From the NCBI RefSeq assembly GCF_900115815.1, contig NZ_FOXV01000006.1:124001-188000 (forward strand): DNA of 64,000 nucleotides, read 5' to 3'. Source of the stretch: Roseivivax halotolerans (GTDB lineage: Bacteria > Pseudomonadota > Alphaproteobacteria > Rhodobacterales > Rhodobacteraceae). Positions 38,698 through 48,725 of this stretch are shown one piece after another. A program made the translations under genes and the position numbers. Every line of letters begins with the position of its first letter. The first letter of the stretch is position 1. The notes under the pieces are model-generated. The model had not been told where the DNA came from, did no database searches, and saw only the letters and a program-made list of their open reading frames with translations.

Positions 38698-40422
38698 ATG
38701 ACCGGCCCCACCACGCATTGGACGAAAGCCGCGCTGGCGTCACTGGCGCTTGCCCTGCCCATCGGCGCAGAGGCGCAAGGTGTCGCGGGCGATTACCTCG
38801 CCGCCCGCCATGCCGGCATGAGCGGCGATTTCGAAGCCGCCGCGCGGTATTTCGATCGCACGCTGATGCATGACCCCGAGAGTCTCGAATTCCTGGAGCG
38901 CTCCGCCCTGGCGCATATGTCCCTCGGCAATGTCGAGCGCGCCGCGGACCTCGGAGAACGCATTCTGGAGACCGGCCAGAATACGCAAGTCGGGCAAATG
39001 GCGGTGCTCGCCGCGGACATGGAGCGCGAAAACTACGCCGCGGTCCTTGCGGCGATCGATAACGATCGTGGCGCGGGCCCGCTCGTCGATGGCCTGATCC
39101 GTGCCTGGTCGCTGTTGGGGCAGGGCGACATGTCATCTGCGCTGAACGCCTTCGACGCGGTGGGCGAGACGCAAGGACTGGCGCCGTTCGCGGCCTATCA
39201 CAAGGCGCTGGCGCTCGCCTCCGTCGGCGATTTCGAAGGGGCGGATGCGCTCTTTTCCGGCGAGATGGGCGGCGGTGTCGATTTCACCCGCCGCGGCATT
39301 CTTGCGCGCACCGCCATCCTCAGCCAGCTCGACCGCAACGAGGAAGCGCTCGCGCTGATCGACCAGAGCTTCAATTCCGGGCTCGATCCCGAACTGCGTG
39401 ACCTAGTCGCTCGGCTGGACGCCGGTGAGACAGTGCCGTTCGACATGATCCGCGGCGCGAAGGACGGGCTTGCGGAGACGTTCTTTACCATCGGCTCTGC
39501 GCTGACGACGGATGCGAGCGAGGATTTCACCCTTCTCTATGCGCGTGTCGCCCAGCATCTCAAACCGGACTTCGCGGATGCGACCCTCATGGCTGCCGAG
39601 CTGCTGCGCGCGCTCGAGCAATACGAGCTGGCCGCCGAGACCTATGACACCGTCCCGCGCGACGATCCTGCCTTTCATGCCGCCGAGATCGGCCGCGCCG
39701 AGGCGCTGCGCGAGATCGGCCGCACCGATGCCGCGCTCGAAGCGCTGCAGAGCCTCGCGGAGACCCATGGCGATTTGCCCGTCGTGCAATCGACCCTCGC
39801 GGATTTCCTGCGCCGCGAAGAGCGGTATGACGAGGCGATCGCGGCCTATACCCGCGCGCTCGACAGCTATGAAAAGGAAGCGCGCGAGCAATGGTTCCTC
39901 TACTATGCCCGCGGTATCGCCTATGAGCGCTCTGGCAATTGGGAGCAGTCCGAAGCCGATTTCCGCGCCGCGCTGGAGCTTAACCCCGAACAGCCGCAAG
40001 TTCTCAACTACCTCGGTTATTCGCTGGTCGAGCAACAGGTGAAACTCGACGAGGCGCTCGACATGATCGAACGTGCCGTCGCGGCGCGCCCGGATGCGGG
40101 CTACATCGTCGACAGTCTCGGCTGGGTCTACTACCGGCTCGGCCGCTACGAAGAGGCGGTGGATCAGCTCGAGCGCGCCGCCGAACTCATGCCCATCGAT
40201 CCGGTCGTGAACGACCATCTCGGCGATGCCTACTGGGCCGTGGGGCGCGAGCTTGAAGCCGAATTCATGTGGAAGCGCGCGCTTTCCTTCGTCGATTTCG
40301 AGAACGTCTCCGAGGATGCCGATCCCGAGAGGATCCGCCGCAAGCTCGAGGTCGGGCTTGACCGGGTTCTCGAAGAGGAAGGATCCGCGCCCCTCGACGT
40401 GGCCGTTGGCAATGGTAATTGA
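38698..40422 (+). CDS. Secreted/periplasmic TPR-repeat protein
   Basis: A 574-residue protein with a signal peptide (cleavage after IGAEA) and at least eight tetratricopeptide repeats, clearest at the C-terminal end (GDFEAAARYFDRTLMHDPES, YDEAIAAYTRALDSYEKEA, GRYEEAVDQLERAAELMPID). Such proteins act as scaffolds in envelope assembly; the partner is unknown. ATG 38698 has GAAGGA seven bases upstream. Its last 11 bases overlap ispE in another frame, so ispE is probably translated by coupling. Confidence 0.87.
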   Translation: MTGPTTHWTKAALASLALALPIGAEAQGVAGDYLAARHAGMSGDFEAAARYFDRTLMHDPESLEFLERSALAHMSLGNVERAADLGERILETGQNTQVGQMAVLAADMERENYAAVLAAIDNDRGAGPLVDGLIRAWSLLGQGDMSSALNAFDAVGETQGLAPFAAYHKALALASVGDFEGADALFSGEMGGGVDFTRRGILARTAILSQLDRNEEALALIDQSFNSGLDPELRDLVARLDAGETVPFDMIRGAKDGLAETFFTIGSALTTDASEDFTLLYARVAQHLKPDFADATLMAAELLRALEQYELAAETYDTVPRDDPAFHAAEIGRAEALREIGRTDAALEALQSLAETHGDLPVVQSTLADFLRREERYDEAIAAYTRALDSYEKEAREQWFLYYARGIAYERSGNWEQSEADFRAALELNPEQPQVLNYLGYSLVEQQVKLDEALDMIERAVAARPDAGYIVDSLGWVYYRLGRYEEAVDQLERAAELMPIDPVVNDHLGDAYWAVGRELEAEFMWKRALSFVDFENVSEDADPERIRRKLEVGLDRVLEEEGSAPLDVAVGNGN

Positions 40423-41236
40423 GGAACGCGCACCAGCCAAACTCAACCTCTCGCTACACATCACCGGACGACGGGCCGACGGATATCACCTCCTCGACAG
40501 CCTTGTCGTGTTCGCCGATCTTGGCGACGTGGTGCGGGTTGAGGCAGCCGAGGATCTGTCGCTCGATGTGACAGGTCCAATGGCGGATGGCGTGCCGGAT
40601 GGCGAGGACAACCTTGTCTTTCGGGCGGCGCGGTTCCTGGATCCAGTACGCGGGGCGAAGATCACGCTTGAAAAGCACTTGCCGAGCGCAGCCGGGATCG
40701 GCGGCGGATCGTCGGACGCCGCGGCTGTCTTGCGGGCCCTGTCCGAGCTCTGGGGCATGCCCCTGCCGCGTCAGGCGATGGCGCTTGGCGCGGATGTGCC
40801 GATGTGCCTCGATCCCAAGGCGCAGCGCATATCGGGCGCAGGCGAGGCGATCCGGATCGTGCCGGGCTTGCCGAAGATACCCGCCGTTCTTGTCAATCCG
40901 GGTGTCGGCGTGTCGACGGCGGAGATCTTCAGGACTTTGACGGCGCGAGAAAACCCGCCGATGCCCGAGACCTGGCCCGAAACGCGCGATGTCGCCGATG
41001 TCGCCGATTTCCTTTCCGGCACACGGAACGATTTGACCGCGCTAGCCATAGCCGCCGCGCCCGAGATCGAAACCGCGCTCGCGGCGCTGGACGATGCGCT
41101 TTTCGCACAGATGTCGGGATCGGGCGCGACCTGTTTCGGAATCTATACCGATGCAGGGGCCGCCGACGCGGCGGCAAACCGGATCTCAGCCGCGCAGGGC
41201 AATTGGTGGGTTCGGGCCGTAACGCTCAACCCGTGA
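40412..41236 (+). CDS. ispE: 4-diphosphocytidyl-2-C-methyl-D-erythritol kinase
   Basis: ATP-dependent kinase of the non-mevalonate isoprenoid pathway (GHMP superfamily). The motifs APAKLNLSLHITGRRADGYH at the start, LPSAAGIGGGSSDAAAVL (phosphate loop) near residue 89 and MSGSGATCFGI near the end are diagnostic; 274 residues. The ATG at 40412 lies inside the end of the TPR gene. The isoprenoid chain-length enzyme of the same pathway is at 51.5 kb. Confidence 0.95.
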   Translation: MVIEERAPAKLNLSLHITGRRADGYHLLDSLVVFADLGDVVRVEAAEDLSLDVTGPMADGVPDGEDNLVFRAARFLDPVRGAKITLEKHLPSAAGIGGGSSDAAAVLRALSELWGMPLPRQAMALGADVPMCLDPKAQRISGAGEAIRIVPGLPKIPAVLVNPGVGVSTAEIFRTLTARENPPMPETWPETRDVADVADFLSGTRNDLTALAIAAAPEIETALAALDDALFAQMSGSGATCFGIYTDAGAADAAANRISAAQGNWWVRAVTLNP

Positions 41237-41239
41237 AGG

Positions 41240-41300
41240 GCGAGGGGCGCTGCCCCTCGCGCTCCCCGCGGTATTTGAGCCAACCCAAAGAAGGGGAGCG
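41240..41300. repeat. Intergenic palindromic element between ispE and xylA
   Basis: Two inverted repeats are packed into the 69-base gap: GCGAGGGGC/GCCCCTCGC (41240-41248 and 41252-41260, loop GCT) and CGCTCCCC/GGGGAGCG (41260-41267 and 41293-41300) enclosing GGTATTTGAG and CCCAAAGAA. The GC-stem, GTATTTG, AAAGAAG layout matches a dispersed intergenic repeat that I recall from Rhodobacteraceae genomes. It also serves as a barrier between the two convergent genes. Only one copy is visible in this window. Confidence 0.6.
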
Positions 41301-41305
41301 GCGTC

Positions 41306-42598
41306 TCAGACGAACCGGTTCACCAGGTTCTCGAGGCGTTCTTGACGCCCCGAACGCGGGCTTGGATTGATGTTCTCTTCCAGAACCCGCTCGTAGAGCG
41401 TGCCGAGGTCCTGGCCGAGGACATCAGAGCTGTCATAGCCCGCGTAGCGCGCCACTCTCGCCTCTTCGAGCGAGCCGTCCTCGAGCATCGCCCAGGCCGC
41501 CTTGAAGCCGCGTGCGCAGGTGTCCATTCCGCCAACATGCGCCAGGATCAGGTCTTCCGCATCAAGCGATTGGCGGCGCAGTTTGGCGTCGAAATTGGTG
41601 CCGCCCGAAACGAACCCGCCTGCTCGCAGCACCTCGTAATAGGCCAGCGCGACTTCGGGCACGTTGTTCGGGAACTGGTCGGTGTCCCAGCCCGATTGGT
41701 AATCGTTCCGGTTCATGTCGATCGATCCAAGAATACCGAACGCCGCCGCCATTGCCAGCTCGTGTTCAAAGCTGTGGCCCGCCAGGATCGCGTGACCCTG
41801 CTCGATATTCATCTGCACCTCGTTCTCGAGGCCGAATTCCTTGAGGAAGCCGTAGACCGTGGCCACGTCGTAATCGTACTGGTGCTTGGAGGGCTCCTGG
41901 GGCTTCGGCTCGAGAAGGATCGCGCCCTCGAAGCCGATCTTCTTCTTGTAGTCGACCACTGCGTTCAGGAACCGTCCGGCCTGCTCACGCTCTCGCTTCA
42001 GGTCGGTGTTCAGCAGCGTCTCGTATCCTTCGCGCCCGCCCCAGAGCACGTAATTCGCGCCGCCGAGCTTCTTGGTGGCATCCATGCAGGATTTCACCGT
42101 CGCTGCCGCATAGGCGTAGACATCGGGGTCGGGGTTGGTTGCCGCGCCCGACATCCAGCGGCGATGGGTGAACATGTTGGCCGTGCCCCAGAGAAGACGC
42201 GTGCCGGTCTCGTCCATTTTCTGCCCGAGATAATCGGTGATCTCTTCAAGGTTGCTCAGGCTTTCCGCGAAGGTCTCGCCCTCGGGACGCACGTCGACAT
42301 CGTGAAAGCAGAAGAAGGGCTGGCCGAGGATGCGGAACATCTCGAAGGCGGCGTCGGCCTTCATCTTGGCAGCGTCCATCGTGTCTCCGAACCAGGGCCG
42401 CTCGAAGGTCTGGCCGCCGAAGGGATCGCCGCCCTCCCAGGCGAAGGAATGCCAGTAGGCGACCGAGAAGCGCAGATGCTCGGCCATGGTCTTGCAGCCC
42501 AGCGTTTCGGACGGGTCGTAATGGCGGAAGGCGAATTCCGTGTCGCTCTCAGTTCCCTCGAAGCGGATTGGCGGGATGTCCTTGAAGAAATCAGTCAT
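41306..42598 (-). CDS. xylA: Xylose isomerase
   Basis: Converts D-xylose to D-xylulose. The 430-residue class II enzyme shows the catalytic FCFHDVDV motif near residue 100, the metal-binding [17 protein letters not shown] segment and [18 protein letters not shown] with [22 protein letters not shown] 42598 overlaps the xylB stop by ATGA. Last gene of the xylF-xylH-xylG-xylB-xylA operon. Confidence 0.98.
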   Translation of the reverse strand: MTDFFKDIPPIRFEGTESDTEFAFRHYDPSETLGCKTMAEHLRFSVAYWHSFAWEGGDPFGGQTFERPWFGDTMDAAKMKADAAFEMFRILGQPFFCFHDVDVRPEGETFAESLSNLEEITDYLGQKMDETGTRLLWGTANMFTHRRWMSGAATNPDPDVYAYAAATVKSCMDATKKLGGANYVLWGGREGYETLLNTDLKREREQAGRFLNAVVDYKKKIGFEGAILLEPKPQEPSKHQYDYDVATVYGFLKEFGLENEVQMNIEQGHAILAGHSFEHELAMAAAFGILGSIDMNRNDYQSGWDTDQFPNNVPEVALAYYEVLRAGGFVSGGTNFDAKLRRQSLDAEDLILAHVGGMDTCARGFKAAWAMLEDGSLEEARVARYAGYDSSDVLGQDLGTLYERVLEENINPSPRSGRQERLENLVNRFV

Positions 42599-44022
42599 GT
42601 CAGGTCCTTGAGTGCGTGGTAGGCCGCGCGGTAGCGGGCATGTGCATCGGCGAAGGCATCGCGAAGCGCGGGGTCGGGGGCGAAGACGCGGTCGGTCTCT
42701 GGCGGTTGGGCGATATCCGCGCTCGCACCATCGGCCATCATTGCAAGCCGCGCCGCGCCGAAGGCACCGCCGAAATCGCCCGAGACGGGCCGTTCGACCG
42801 AAAGATCGAGCGAGGTGGCCAGCGCCGACAGCCAGTAGTCGGACCGCGCGCCGCCACCCACGGCGATCAGCTTTTCGATCCGTGTGCCCGTGGCGGTCAG
42901 CGCATCGAAACAATCGCGGATGGCGTGGGTCACGCCCTCCAGGACCGCGCGCGTCAGCGCGGCCTGGTCGGAGGCGTGATCGAGATTGAGGAACGCACCG
43001 CGAATGCGCGCATCGTTATGCGGGGTCCGCTCGCCGCCGAGATAGGGGAGAAACAGCGTTCGCGCCGGAGGTTCGAGCGCCCCGAGCGCGCCGGTCAGCG
43101 CCGAAGCCTCTTTGCCGGTCGTACCCGCATACCAGTTGAGCGCATCGGTCGCGGCAAGGATCACGCCCATCTGGTGCCAGGTGCCGGGCAATGCGTGGCA
43201 GAAGGTGTGAACCGCCGTTTCCGGCGCGGGCTGGTAGGCATCGGCGGCCGCGAAGAGGACGCCGGACGTGCCGAGCGAGACAAAGGCTTCGCCTGCGCGC
43301 ACCACACCGCAGCCGATGGCCGAGGCCGCGTTGTCGCCACCCCCGCCCGCAACGGTGACGCCTTCGGGCAGGCCCCAGCGGCTGGCAAGTTCGGGCCGGA
43401 CGATGCCGGAAGGCTCCGACCCTTCCACGAGGCGCGGCATGTGTCCGCGCGAAAGCCCTGTCAGCGACAAGAGCTCGTCCGACCAGTCCCGCGCGCCGGT
43501 ATCGAGCCACGACGTCCCCGCCGCATCGGACATCTCGGCCACGGCCTCGCCGGTCAGCCAGAGGCGCAGGTAATCCTTCGGCAGAAGGACGCGCTTGGTT
43601 GCGGCGAAGGCTTCGGGCTCGTGACGGGCGGCCCAGACAAGTTTCGGCGCCGTAAAGCCCGGAAAGACGATATTGCCGGTGATTTCGCGCCAGCGCGGGT
43701 CCGCATCCAGTTCCGCGGCCTCTTCGCTCGCGCGCGTGTCGTTCCAAAGGATTGACGGGCGCAGCGCGCGGTCATCCGCGCCGACAAGCGTCGCGCCGTG
43801 CATCTGCCCCGAGAGCCCGATCGCGCGTACGGCAGAGAGATCGCCAAGCCCGGCCATCGCCTGATCCGCCGCCTCGCACCAGCTTTCGGGATCCTGTTCG
43901 GACCAGCCGGGCGCGGGGCGGGCGACGGTGAGCGGGACGGTCTTTTCCGCGCGAATCGTTTGCGTGTCGTCGACGAGAACGGCCTTCAGGCCCGACGTTC
44001 CGAGGTCCAGTCCGATATACAT
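42595..44022 (-). CDS. xylB: Xylulokinase
   Basis: FGGY-family sugar kinase that phosphorylates D-xylulose for the pentose phosphate pathway. Signatures: [18 protein letters not shown] at the start, [30 protein letters not shown] and a late phosphate-loop [13 protein letters not shown]. 475 residues. Follows xylG by eight bases on the minus strand. Confidence 0.96.
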   Translation of the reverse strand: MYIGLDLGTSGLKAVLVDDTQTIRAEKTVPLTVARPAPGWSEQDPESWCEAADQAMAGLGDLSAVRAIGLSGQMHGATLVGADDRALRPSILWNDTRASEEAAELDADPRWREITGNIVFPGFTAPKLVWAARHEPEAFAATKRVLLPKDYLRLWLTGEAVAEMSDAAGTSWLDTGARDWSDELLSLTGLSRGHMPRLVEGSEPSGIVRPELASRWGLPEGVTVAGGGGDNAASAIGCGVVRAGEAFVSLGTSGVLFAAADAYQPAPETAVHTFCHALPGTWHQMGVILAATDALNWYAGTTGKEASALTGALGALEPPARTLFLPYLGGERTPHNDARIRGAFLNLDHASDQAALTRAVLEGVTHAIRDCFDALTATGTRIEKLIAVGGGARSDYWLSALATSLDLSVERPVSGDFGGAFGAARLAMMADGASADIAQPPETDRVFAPDPALRDAFADAHARYRAAYHALKDLT

Positions 44023-44030
44023 GAATTACC

Positions 44031-44786
44031 TCAGGCGACCGCTTTTTCGCGAGGATTCTTGCCAAGGATGATCATCGACAGGATGTCGTCCTCGGTCACG
44101 TCCTCGACCCGTTCGGTGCCGATCAGCTGGCCGTTCTTCATCACCGAGACGCGGTCGCAGAGCTCCATCATCTCGCGCGTGTCATGGCTGATGAGGAAGA
44201 TACCCAGACCTTGCGCCTTCAGCTCCTTGATGAGGTCGGCGACCATCTGCGTTTCGTGGACCCCGAGCGCGGCGGTCGGCTCGTCCATGATCAGGATCCT
44301 GGCGTTGAAATAGACCGCGCGGGCGATGGCGACAGACTGGCGCTGGCCGCCCGAGAGCGCCGAGACCGGCTCGGTGATCTTTTTGAAGTTGGGATTGAGC
44401 CGCTTCATGATCTTGCGCGTCTCGGCTTCCATGCGCGCATCGTCGACGAGGCCGAAGACGTTGGTCAGCTCGCGTCCGAGAAAGAGGTTCGACGGTGCAT
44501 CGAGATTGTCGGCCAGCGCGAGGGTCTGGTAGATCGTCTCGATGTTGTGTCGGCGCGCATCGCGGGTGGAGGAGATGTCCACCTTCTCGCCGTTGATACG
44601 GATCTCGCCGGAATCCATCTTGTAGGCGCCCGACAGGATCTTGATGAGCGTCGACTTGCCCGCGCCGTTGTGGCCGAGGAGGCCGAGGACCTCGCCGGGC
44701 ATCAGGCTGATGGACACATCGTCCACCGCCTGCACGCCGCCGAAGGCGATCGAGATGTTCTTGAGTTCGACCAGGGGAGTCGTCAT
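44031..44786 (-). CDS. xylG: D-xylose ABC transporter ATP-binding subunit (single domain)
   Basis: Walker [10 protein letters not shown] near residue 39, signature [18 protein letters not shown], Walker [12 protein letters not shown] and the switch histidine in [10 protein letters not shown]. At 251 residues it has one nucleotide-binding domain, whereas E. coli XylG is a tandem of about 510; the short form must act as a homodimer, as in FrcA-type systems of rhizobia. Overlaps the permease stop codon by ATGA. Confidence 0.93.
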   Translation of the reverse strand: MTTPLVELKNISIAFGGVQAVDDVSISLMPGEVLGLLGHNGAGKSTLIKILSGAYKMDSGEIRINGEKVDISSTRDARRHNIETIYQTLALADNLDAPSNLFLGRELTNVFGLVDDARMEAETRKIMKRLNPNFKKITEPVSALSGGQRQSVAIARAVYFNARILIMDEPTAALGVHETQMVADLIKELKAQGLGIFLISHDTREMMELCDRVSVMKNGQLIGTERVEDVTEDDILSMIILGKNPREKAVA

Positions 44787-46084
44787 TTTCCTTCTCCCGT
44801 CCATTTGCGGTACTGGATGTCGATCCACACGGCGAGGACCAGGACGCCGCCCACGACGATGTTCTGGAACGGCGCGTCGACGCCCATCATCGCCATGCCC
44901 GATTGTAGCGATTGCATGATGAGCGCGCCGAGGATCGCGCCGTAGATCGTGCCGATCCCGCCCGAGAGCGCGGTGCCCCCGATCACGGCGGCTGCGATGA
45001 CGCGCAGCTCGTCGAGCGTGCCGATATCGTTGGTGTGGTTGGCAAGGCGTGCAGAGGCCACGACCGCGGAGATCGCGCAGAGCGCGCCGAGGATCGCGAA
45101 GACCTTTACCGTGAGAAGCTTGGTGTTGATGCCCGACAGCTCCGCCGCGTCCGGGTTGCCGCCGGTTGCGAAGATGTAGCGGCCTAGGCGCGTGCGCGTT
45201 GCGATGATCGTCATGACGATGGCGACCGCGATCAGGACGAGGACCGAGAATGGCAGGCCGTAGGACGCGGTATAGCCTTCGGGCAGAACGCGGCCCGCGG
45301 CTTCGAAGTCGCGCTCCAGCACGCGCTGGGGGATCTCGTAGGAGGTCAGGATCCAGACGAAGCCGAGGATGCCGCCCGCGATGATCGCCGCGACCACACC
45401 TTCGGCCCAGAGCGGCTTGACCGGGAAGTCGTGCGCGACCTTGTTGCGGCGTGCGGACCATAGGCCGACGAGTGCCGCCGCGACGGCGATGAGGCCGACG
45501 ACCCAGCTCCAGAACGAGCCGAGAGTGCCCTGGATGCCGCCGAAGGCGGAGTAGGTCTCGTTGAGTGGCCCGATTGTCTGTCCGTCCGTGAGATACCAGG
45601 CGACGTTTCGCCAGACGAGCAAGCCTCCGAGCGTCACGATGAAGGCCGGGATGCCTTGGTACCCCGCGAGCCAGCCCTGGAAGGCGCCGATGATCGTGCC
45701 GACGATGATGCCCGCGCCGATGGCGAGCCAGGGCAGAAGCGGATGGCCGAGATCGAAGCCCAAGTCGAGCAGCCAGCGCGTCTGCATCATTGCCATGACC
45801 GCCGAACAGGTCGCCAGAAGCGCGCCGACCGAAAGATCGATGTGCCGGGTGACGATGATGAAGACCATGCCGGTCGCCATGATCGCGACCGAGACCGTCT
45901 GGATCGTCAGGTTGAAGATGTTGCGCGGCGTCAGGAACCGCCCGCCCGTCATGATGTTGAAGATGACCGCGATGGCGATGAACGCCCCGATCATGCCGAG
46001 GAGGCGTGGGTCGATCTCGAGGCTCTTCCAGATGGATCGGCGCTGCCGTCCGCCGGAGGAGGAGGCTTGGGTCGTGTCGCTCAT
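44783..46084 (-). CDS. xylH: D-xylose ABC transporter permease
   Basis: A 433-residue membrane protein of the ribose/xylose BPD_transp_2 type with about 11-12 spans. Motifs include [19 protein letters not shown] near residue 78, [20 protein letters not shown] and [18 protein letters not shown]. The gene lies 128 bases after xylF, the gap containing a long perfect hairpin. Confidence 0.93.
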   Translation of the reverse strand: MSDTTQASSSGGRQRRSIWKSLEIDPRLLGMIGAFIAIAVIFNIMTGGRFLTPRNIFNLTIQTVSVAIMATGMVFIIVTRHIDLSVGALLATCSAVMAMMQTRWLLDLGFDLGHPLLPWLAIGAGIIVGTIIGAFQGWLAGYQGIPAFIVTLGGLLVWRNVAWYLTDGQTIGPLNETYSAFGGIQGTLGSFWSWVVGLIAVAAALVGLWSARRNKVAHDFPVKPLWAEGVVAAIIAGGILGFVWILTSYEIPQRVLERDFEAAGRVLPEGYTASYGLPFSVLVLIAVAIVMTIIATRTRLGRYIFATGGNPDAAELSGINTKLLTVKVFAILGALCAISAVVASARLANHTNDIGTLDELRVIAAAVIGGTALSGGIGTIYGAILGALIMQSLQSGMAMMGVDAPFQNIVVGGVLVLAVWIDIQYRKWTGEGK

Positions 46085-46166
46085 GGGATTGGCTCGTCTC
46101 GGGGCTCGGACCGGGCGCGGCGCGTGAGGGGCGTCCGGGCGGTGCGATTGGGGGCTTGAAGTGAAA

Positions 46167-46194
46167 GTCCCGCGGCGGCTGTCCGCCGCGGGAC
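46167..46194 (-). promoter_or_regulatory. Strong hairpin between xylF and xylH
   Basis: A perfect 12-base stem, GTCCCGCGGCGG/CCGCCGCGGGAC (46167-46178 and 46183-46194) with a four-base loop, lies 19 bases after the xylF stop codon. On the transcribed strand it is followed by TTTCACTTC, a poor T-run. It probably acts as a partial terminator or 3' end stabiliser so that more binding protein than permease is made, as in many sugar ABC operons (inferred). Confidence 0.75.
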
Positions 46195-46212
46195 GTGTTC
46201 AGATCGTCAGGA

Positions 46213-47241
46213 TCAGTTGCAGGGCGCGGGGCCGTTCTCGACGCCCTGGCAGAGCGCTTCCTGCTCGATCCAGCCGGCATCGACGACAACGGAGAGGTTG
46301 TCCGCCGTGACCGGGACCGGCTCGAGGAACTCGGCCCAGAGCGTCGTGCCCGCGGGCGACGTCCACTCTTCGGCGCCTTCGATCTCGGACATCTCGGTGC
46401 CGCCAGCGAGCGACAGGGCGATCTCGCCCGCGCGGTTTCCGAGGTCGCGGGCGTCTTTCCAGACGGACACGGTCTGCGTGCCTTGCGCGATGCGGTTCAG
46501 CGCGGCGTGGTCGCCGTCCTGGCCGGAGACCGGGATACCCTCCATGCCCTGAGCGGTGAGCGCTGCGACAGCGCCGCCGGCGGTGCCGTCATTGGAGGCG
46601 ACGACCGCATCGACGTTGTTGTCCTGCGCGGTCAGGATCTGCTCCATGTTACGCTGCGCGTTCGCGGGGAGCCACTGATCGGTATAGGCCTCGCCGACGA
46701 TGGTGATGTCACCCGCGTCGATGGCTTCCTGCAGGACTTCCTGCTGACCGCCGCGCAGGAAATCCGCGTTGGGGTCGGTGGGCGAACCCTTGATCATCAC
46801 GTAATTGCCGGTGGGCGCTTCTTCGAGCACGGCACGGGCCTGCATCCGGCCGACTTCGACGTTGTCGAAGGTCAGGTAGAAGGCGCGGTCGTCCTCGATC
46901 AGACGGTCATAGCCGACGACCGGAATGCCTTCCGCGAAGGCTGCGTCGATGGCGGGGCCGATGGCCTGTGAATCCTGCGCGAGAATGATGAGCGCGTCGA
47001 CGCCCTGCGCGATCAGGCTCTCGACATCCGAGAGCTGCTTGGCGGACGAGGATTGCGCGTCGGTCGAGACATATTCTGCGCCAGCCTCGTCGAGTGCGGA
47101 CCGGATCGCCGCCTCATCGGTCTTCCAGCGCTCTTCCTGGAAATTCGACCAGCTCACGCCCACGGTCAGGTTGTCCTGGGCGATGGCTGCCGAACTGAAG
47201 CCGACCGTCGCGACGACGGCGGCAAGCAATGCCTTATGCAT
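46213..47241 (-). CDS. xylF: D-xylose ABC transporter substrate-binding protein
   Basis: Periplasmic binding protein of the Peripla_BP_4 type, 342 residues, with a signal peptide ending in FSSAAIAQ. Features shared with XylF are [37 protein letters not shown] and [20 protein letters not shown] 47241 is preceded by AGGGAGGAAGAC; upstream in-frame starts lie inside the regulatory region. First gene of the xyl operon. Confidence 0.95.
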   Translation of the reverse strand: MHKALLAAVVATVGFSSAAIAQDNLTVGVSWSNFQEERWKTDEAAIRSALDEAGAEYVSTDAQSSSAKQLSDVESLIAQGVDALIILAQDSQAIGPAIDAAFAEGIPVVGYDRLIEDDRAFYLTFDNVEVGRMQARAVLEEAPTGNYVMIKGSPTDPNADFLRGGQQEVLQEAIDAGDITIVGEAYTDQWLPANAQRNMEQILTAQDNNVDAVVASNDGTAGGAVAALTAQGMEGIPVSGQDGDHAALNRIAQGTQTVSVWKDARDLGNRAGEIALSLAGGTEMSEIEGAEEWTSPAGTTLWAEFLEPVPVTADNLSVVVDAGWIEQEALCQGVENGPAPCN

Positions 47242-47326
47242 GTCTTCCTCCCTATGCGTGTCGCCCGCCTCTCCAGGACGGACGCCGAGTCTTGTGACCC
47301 TGACCAAGGAAGATGCGTTTATTATC

Positions 47327-47364
47327 TTCACGTGTCAAAATAAAATTGACAGGATATACGTGAA
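47327..47364. promoter_or_regulatory. Candidate xylR/xylF operator region
   Basis: In the 176-base gap between the divergent xylF and xylR genes an AT-rich patch carries two nested inverted repeats: TTCACGT/ACGTGAA (47327-47333 and 47358-47364) and TGTCAA/TTGACA (47333-47338 and 47346-47351). TTGACA could also serve as a -35 box on either strand. Such a position is right for binding of the ROK repressor encoded next to it; binding itself is inferred. Confidence 0.6.
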
Positions 47365-47417
47365 AATGTCGAAATCGGCGGCGGGGAGAGACAGTCTTGC
47401 GCTGGAATGAGGAAAGT

Positions 47418-48725
47418 ATGGCCGACGAGCAGACCGCTTATATTCGAGATGTAAAGAAATTCGGTGCGCCATCAGCGCTTGATGCGGGTGGCGATTCGCT
47501 TATGGCCGAGGGGTGCGGCCCGCTCCTGCGCGGTGACAATGGCGAGGCGAAACCGCTGCGGCAACAGGTATTCGAGCATGTGCGTGCGCGAGGGCGGGCC
47601 ACCCGCGCCGAGACCGCCCGCGATGTCGGGATCAGTGCCGGCTCGGTCACGCAGATCTCGGCGGATCTGATCGCGCGCGGACTGCTCGAAGAGGTCGAGG
47701 AAACGGATCGTGCCGCCGTTCGGGGCCGCCCACCCATCGCGCTCAGTGTCGTCGGGTCTTCGGGCTGCGTTCTCGGTGTGAAGCTCTCGGACCAGATCCA
47801 CTCCGCGATGATCTCGGACTTCGCGGGGGCGGAGCTTGGCGCGCTCACGTCCGAGGCGCGCGCCGGTCGGCGCCCGATGGCGGAGCGGGTCGACGAGGTC
47901 GCCGCGCTGGTCGAGAGGACACTGACACAGGTCGGACTTGATCTATCCGCGCTTTCGGCCCTGGCGGTAGGATTGCCGGGGCTTGTCGATCACGATCGCG
48001 GCCACGTGCTCTGGTCGCCCCTGATGCGCGAGACCGACATCGATCTCAAAGCAGCGCTCGAGGCGCGGCTCGGTCTTCCGGTCCATCTCGACAACGACGT
48101 CAACATGCTCGGCCTCGCCGAGCTCTGGTTCGGCGCGGGCCGCGCGAAAAGCGACTTCGCCGTCGTCACGATCGAGCAGGGCGTCGGCATGGGCATGGTC
48201 CTCGGCAACCGGCCGTTCCGCGGCTCGCGCGGGATGGGCCTCGAACTTGGTCACACGAAGGTGCAGCTCGACGGCGCGCTCTGCCGCTGCGGCAAGCGCG
48301 GCTGTCTCGAAGCCTATGTCGCCGATTACGCGCTCGCCCGCGAGGCCGCGATCGCGCTCGACCACGGACCGGAGACCATTGCCGCGCCGCACCGCGCCAT
48401 CGAGGCGCTGTTCCAGGAGGCGCGCGCCGGCAACCGGGCCGCCCGCACGATCTTCTCCCGCGCCGGGCGCTACCTCTCGCTCGGCCTGTCGAACGTCGTG
48501 CAGCTCTTCGATCCCGAACTCATCATTCTATCGGGCGCGCGCATGCGCTACGATTACCTCTATGCCGACGAGGTGCTGGCCGAAGTCGCCGCGCTCTCGC
48601 TCAACGAGGGGCGCACGCCCGCGCGCATCGAGATCCACGCCTGGGGCGACCTTGTCTGGGCGCGCGGCGCGACGGCGCTGGCCCTCTCGGCAGAGACGGA
48701 CCGCATTCTCGGAGGCGCGGCATGA
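47418..48725 (+). CDS. xylR: ROK-family transcriptional regulator of the xylose locus
   Basis: A 435-residue protein with an N-terminal winged helix (about residues 45-100; LRQQVFEHVRARGRATRAE, GISAGSVTQISADLI) and a sugar-kinase-like ROK domain. The ATP-site glycines, the acidic strand VHLDNDVNMLGLAELWFG and the zinc-binding signature CRCGKRGCLEAY near residue 292 are present. It is divergent from xylF and most likely represses the xyl operon until xylose binds. ATG 47418 follows GAGGAAAGT. Its stop overlaps the FG-GAP protein gene by ATGA. Confidence 0.92.
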   Translation: MADEQTAYIRDVKKFGAPSALDAGGDSLMAEGCGPLLRGDNGEAKPLRQQVFEHVRARGRATRAETARDVGISAGSVTQISADLIARGLLEEVEETDRAAVRGRPPIALSVVGSSGCVLGVKLSDQIHSAMISDFAGAELGALTSEARAGRRPMAERVDEVAALVERTLTQVGLDLSALSALAVGLPGLVDHDRGHVLWSPLMRETDIDLKAALEARLGLPVHLDNDVNMLGLAELWFGAGRAKSDFAVVTIEQGVGMGMVLGNRPFRGSRGMGLELGHTKVQLDGALCRCGKRGCLEAYVADYALAREAAIALDHGPETIAAPHRAIEALFQEARAGNRAARTIFSRAGRYLSLGLSNVVQLFDPELIILSGARMRYDYLYADEVLAEVAALSLNEGRTPARIEIHAWGDLVWARGATALALSAETDRILGGAA

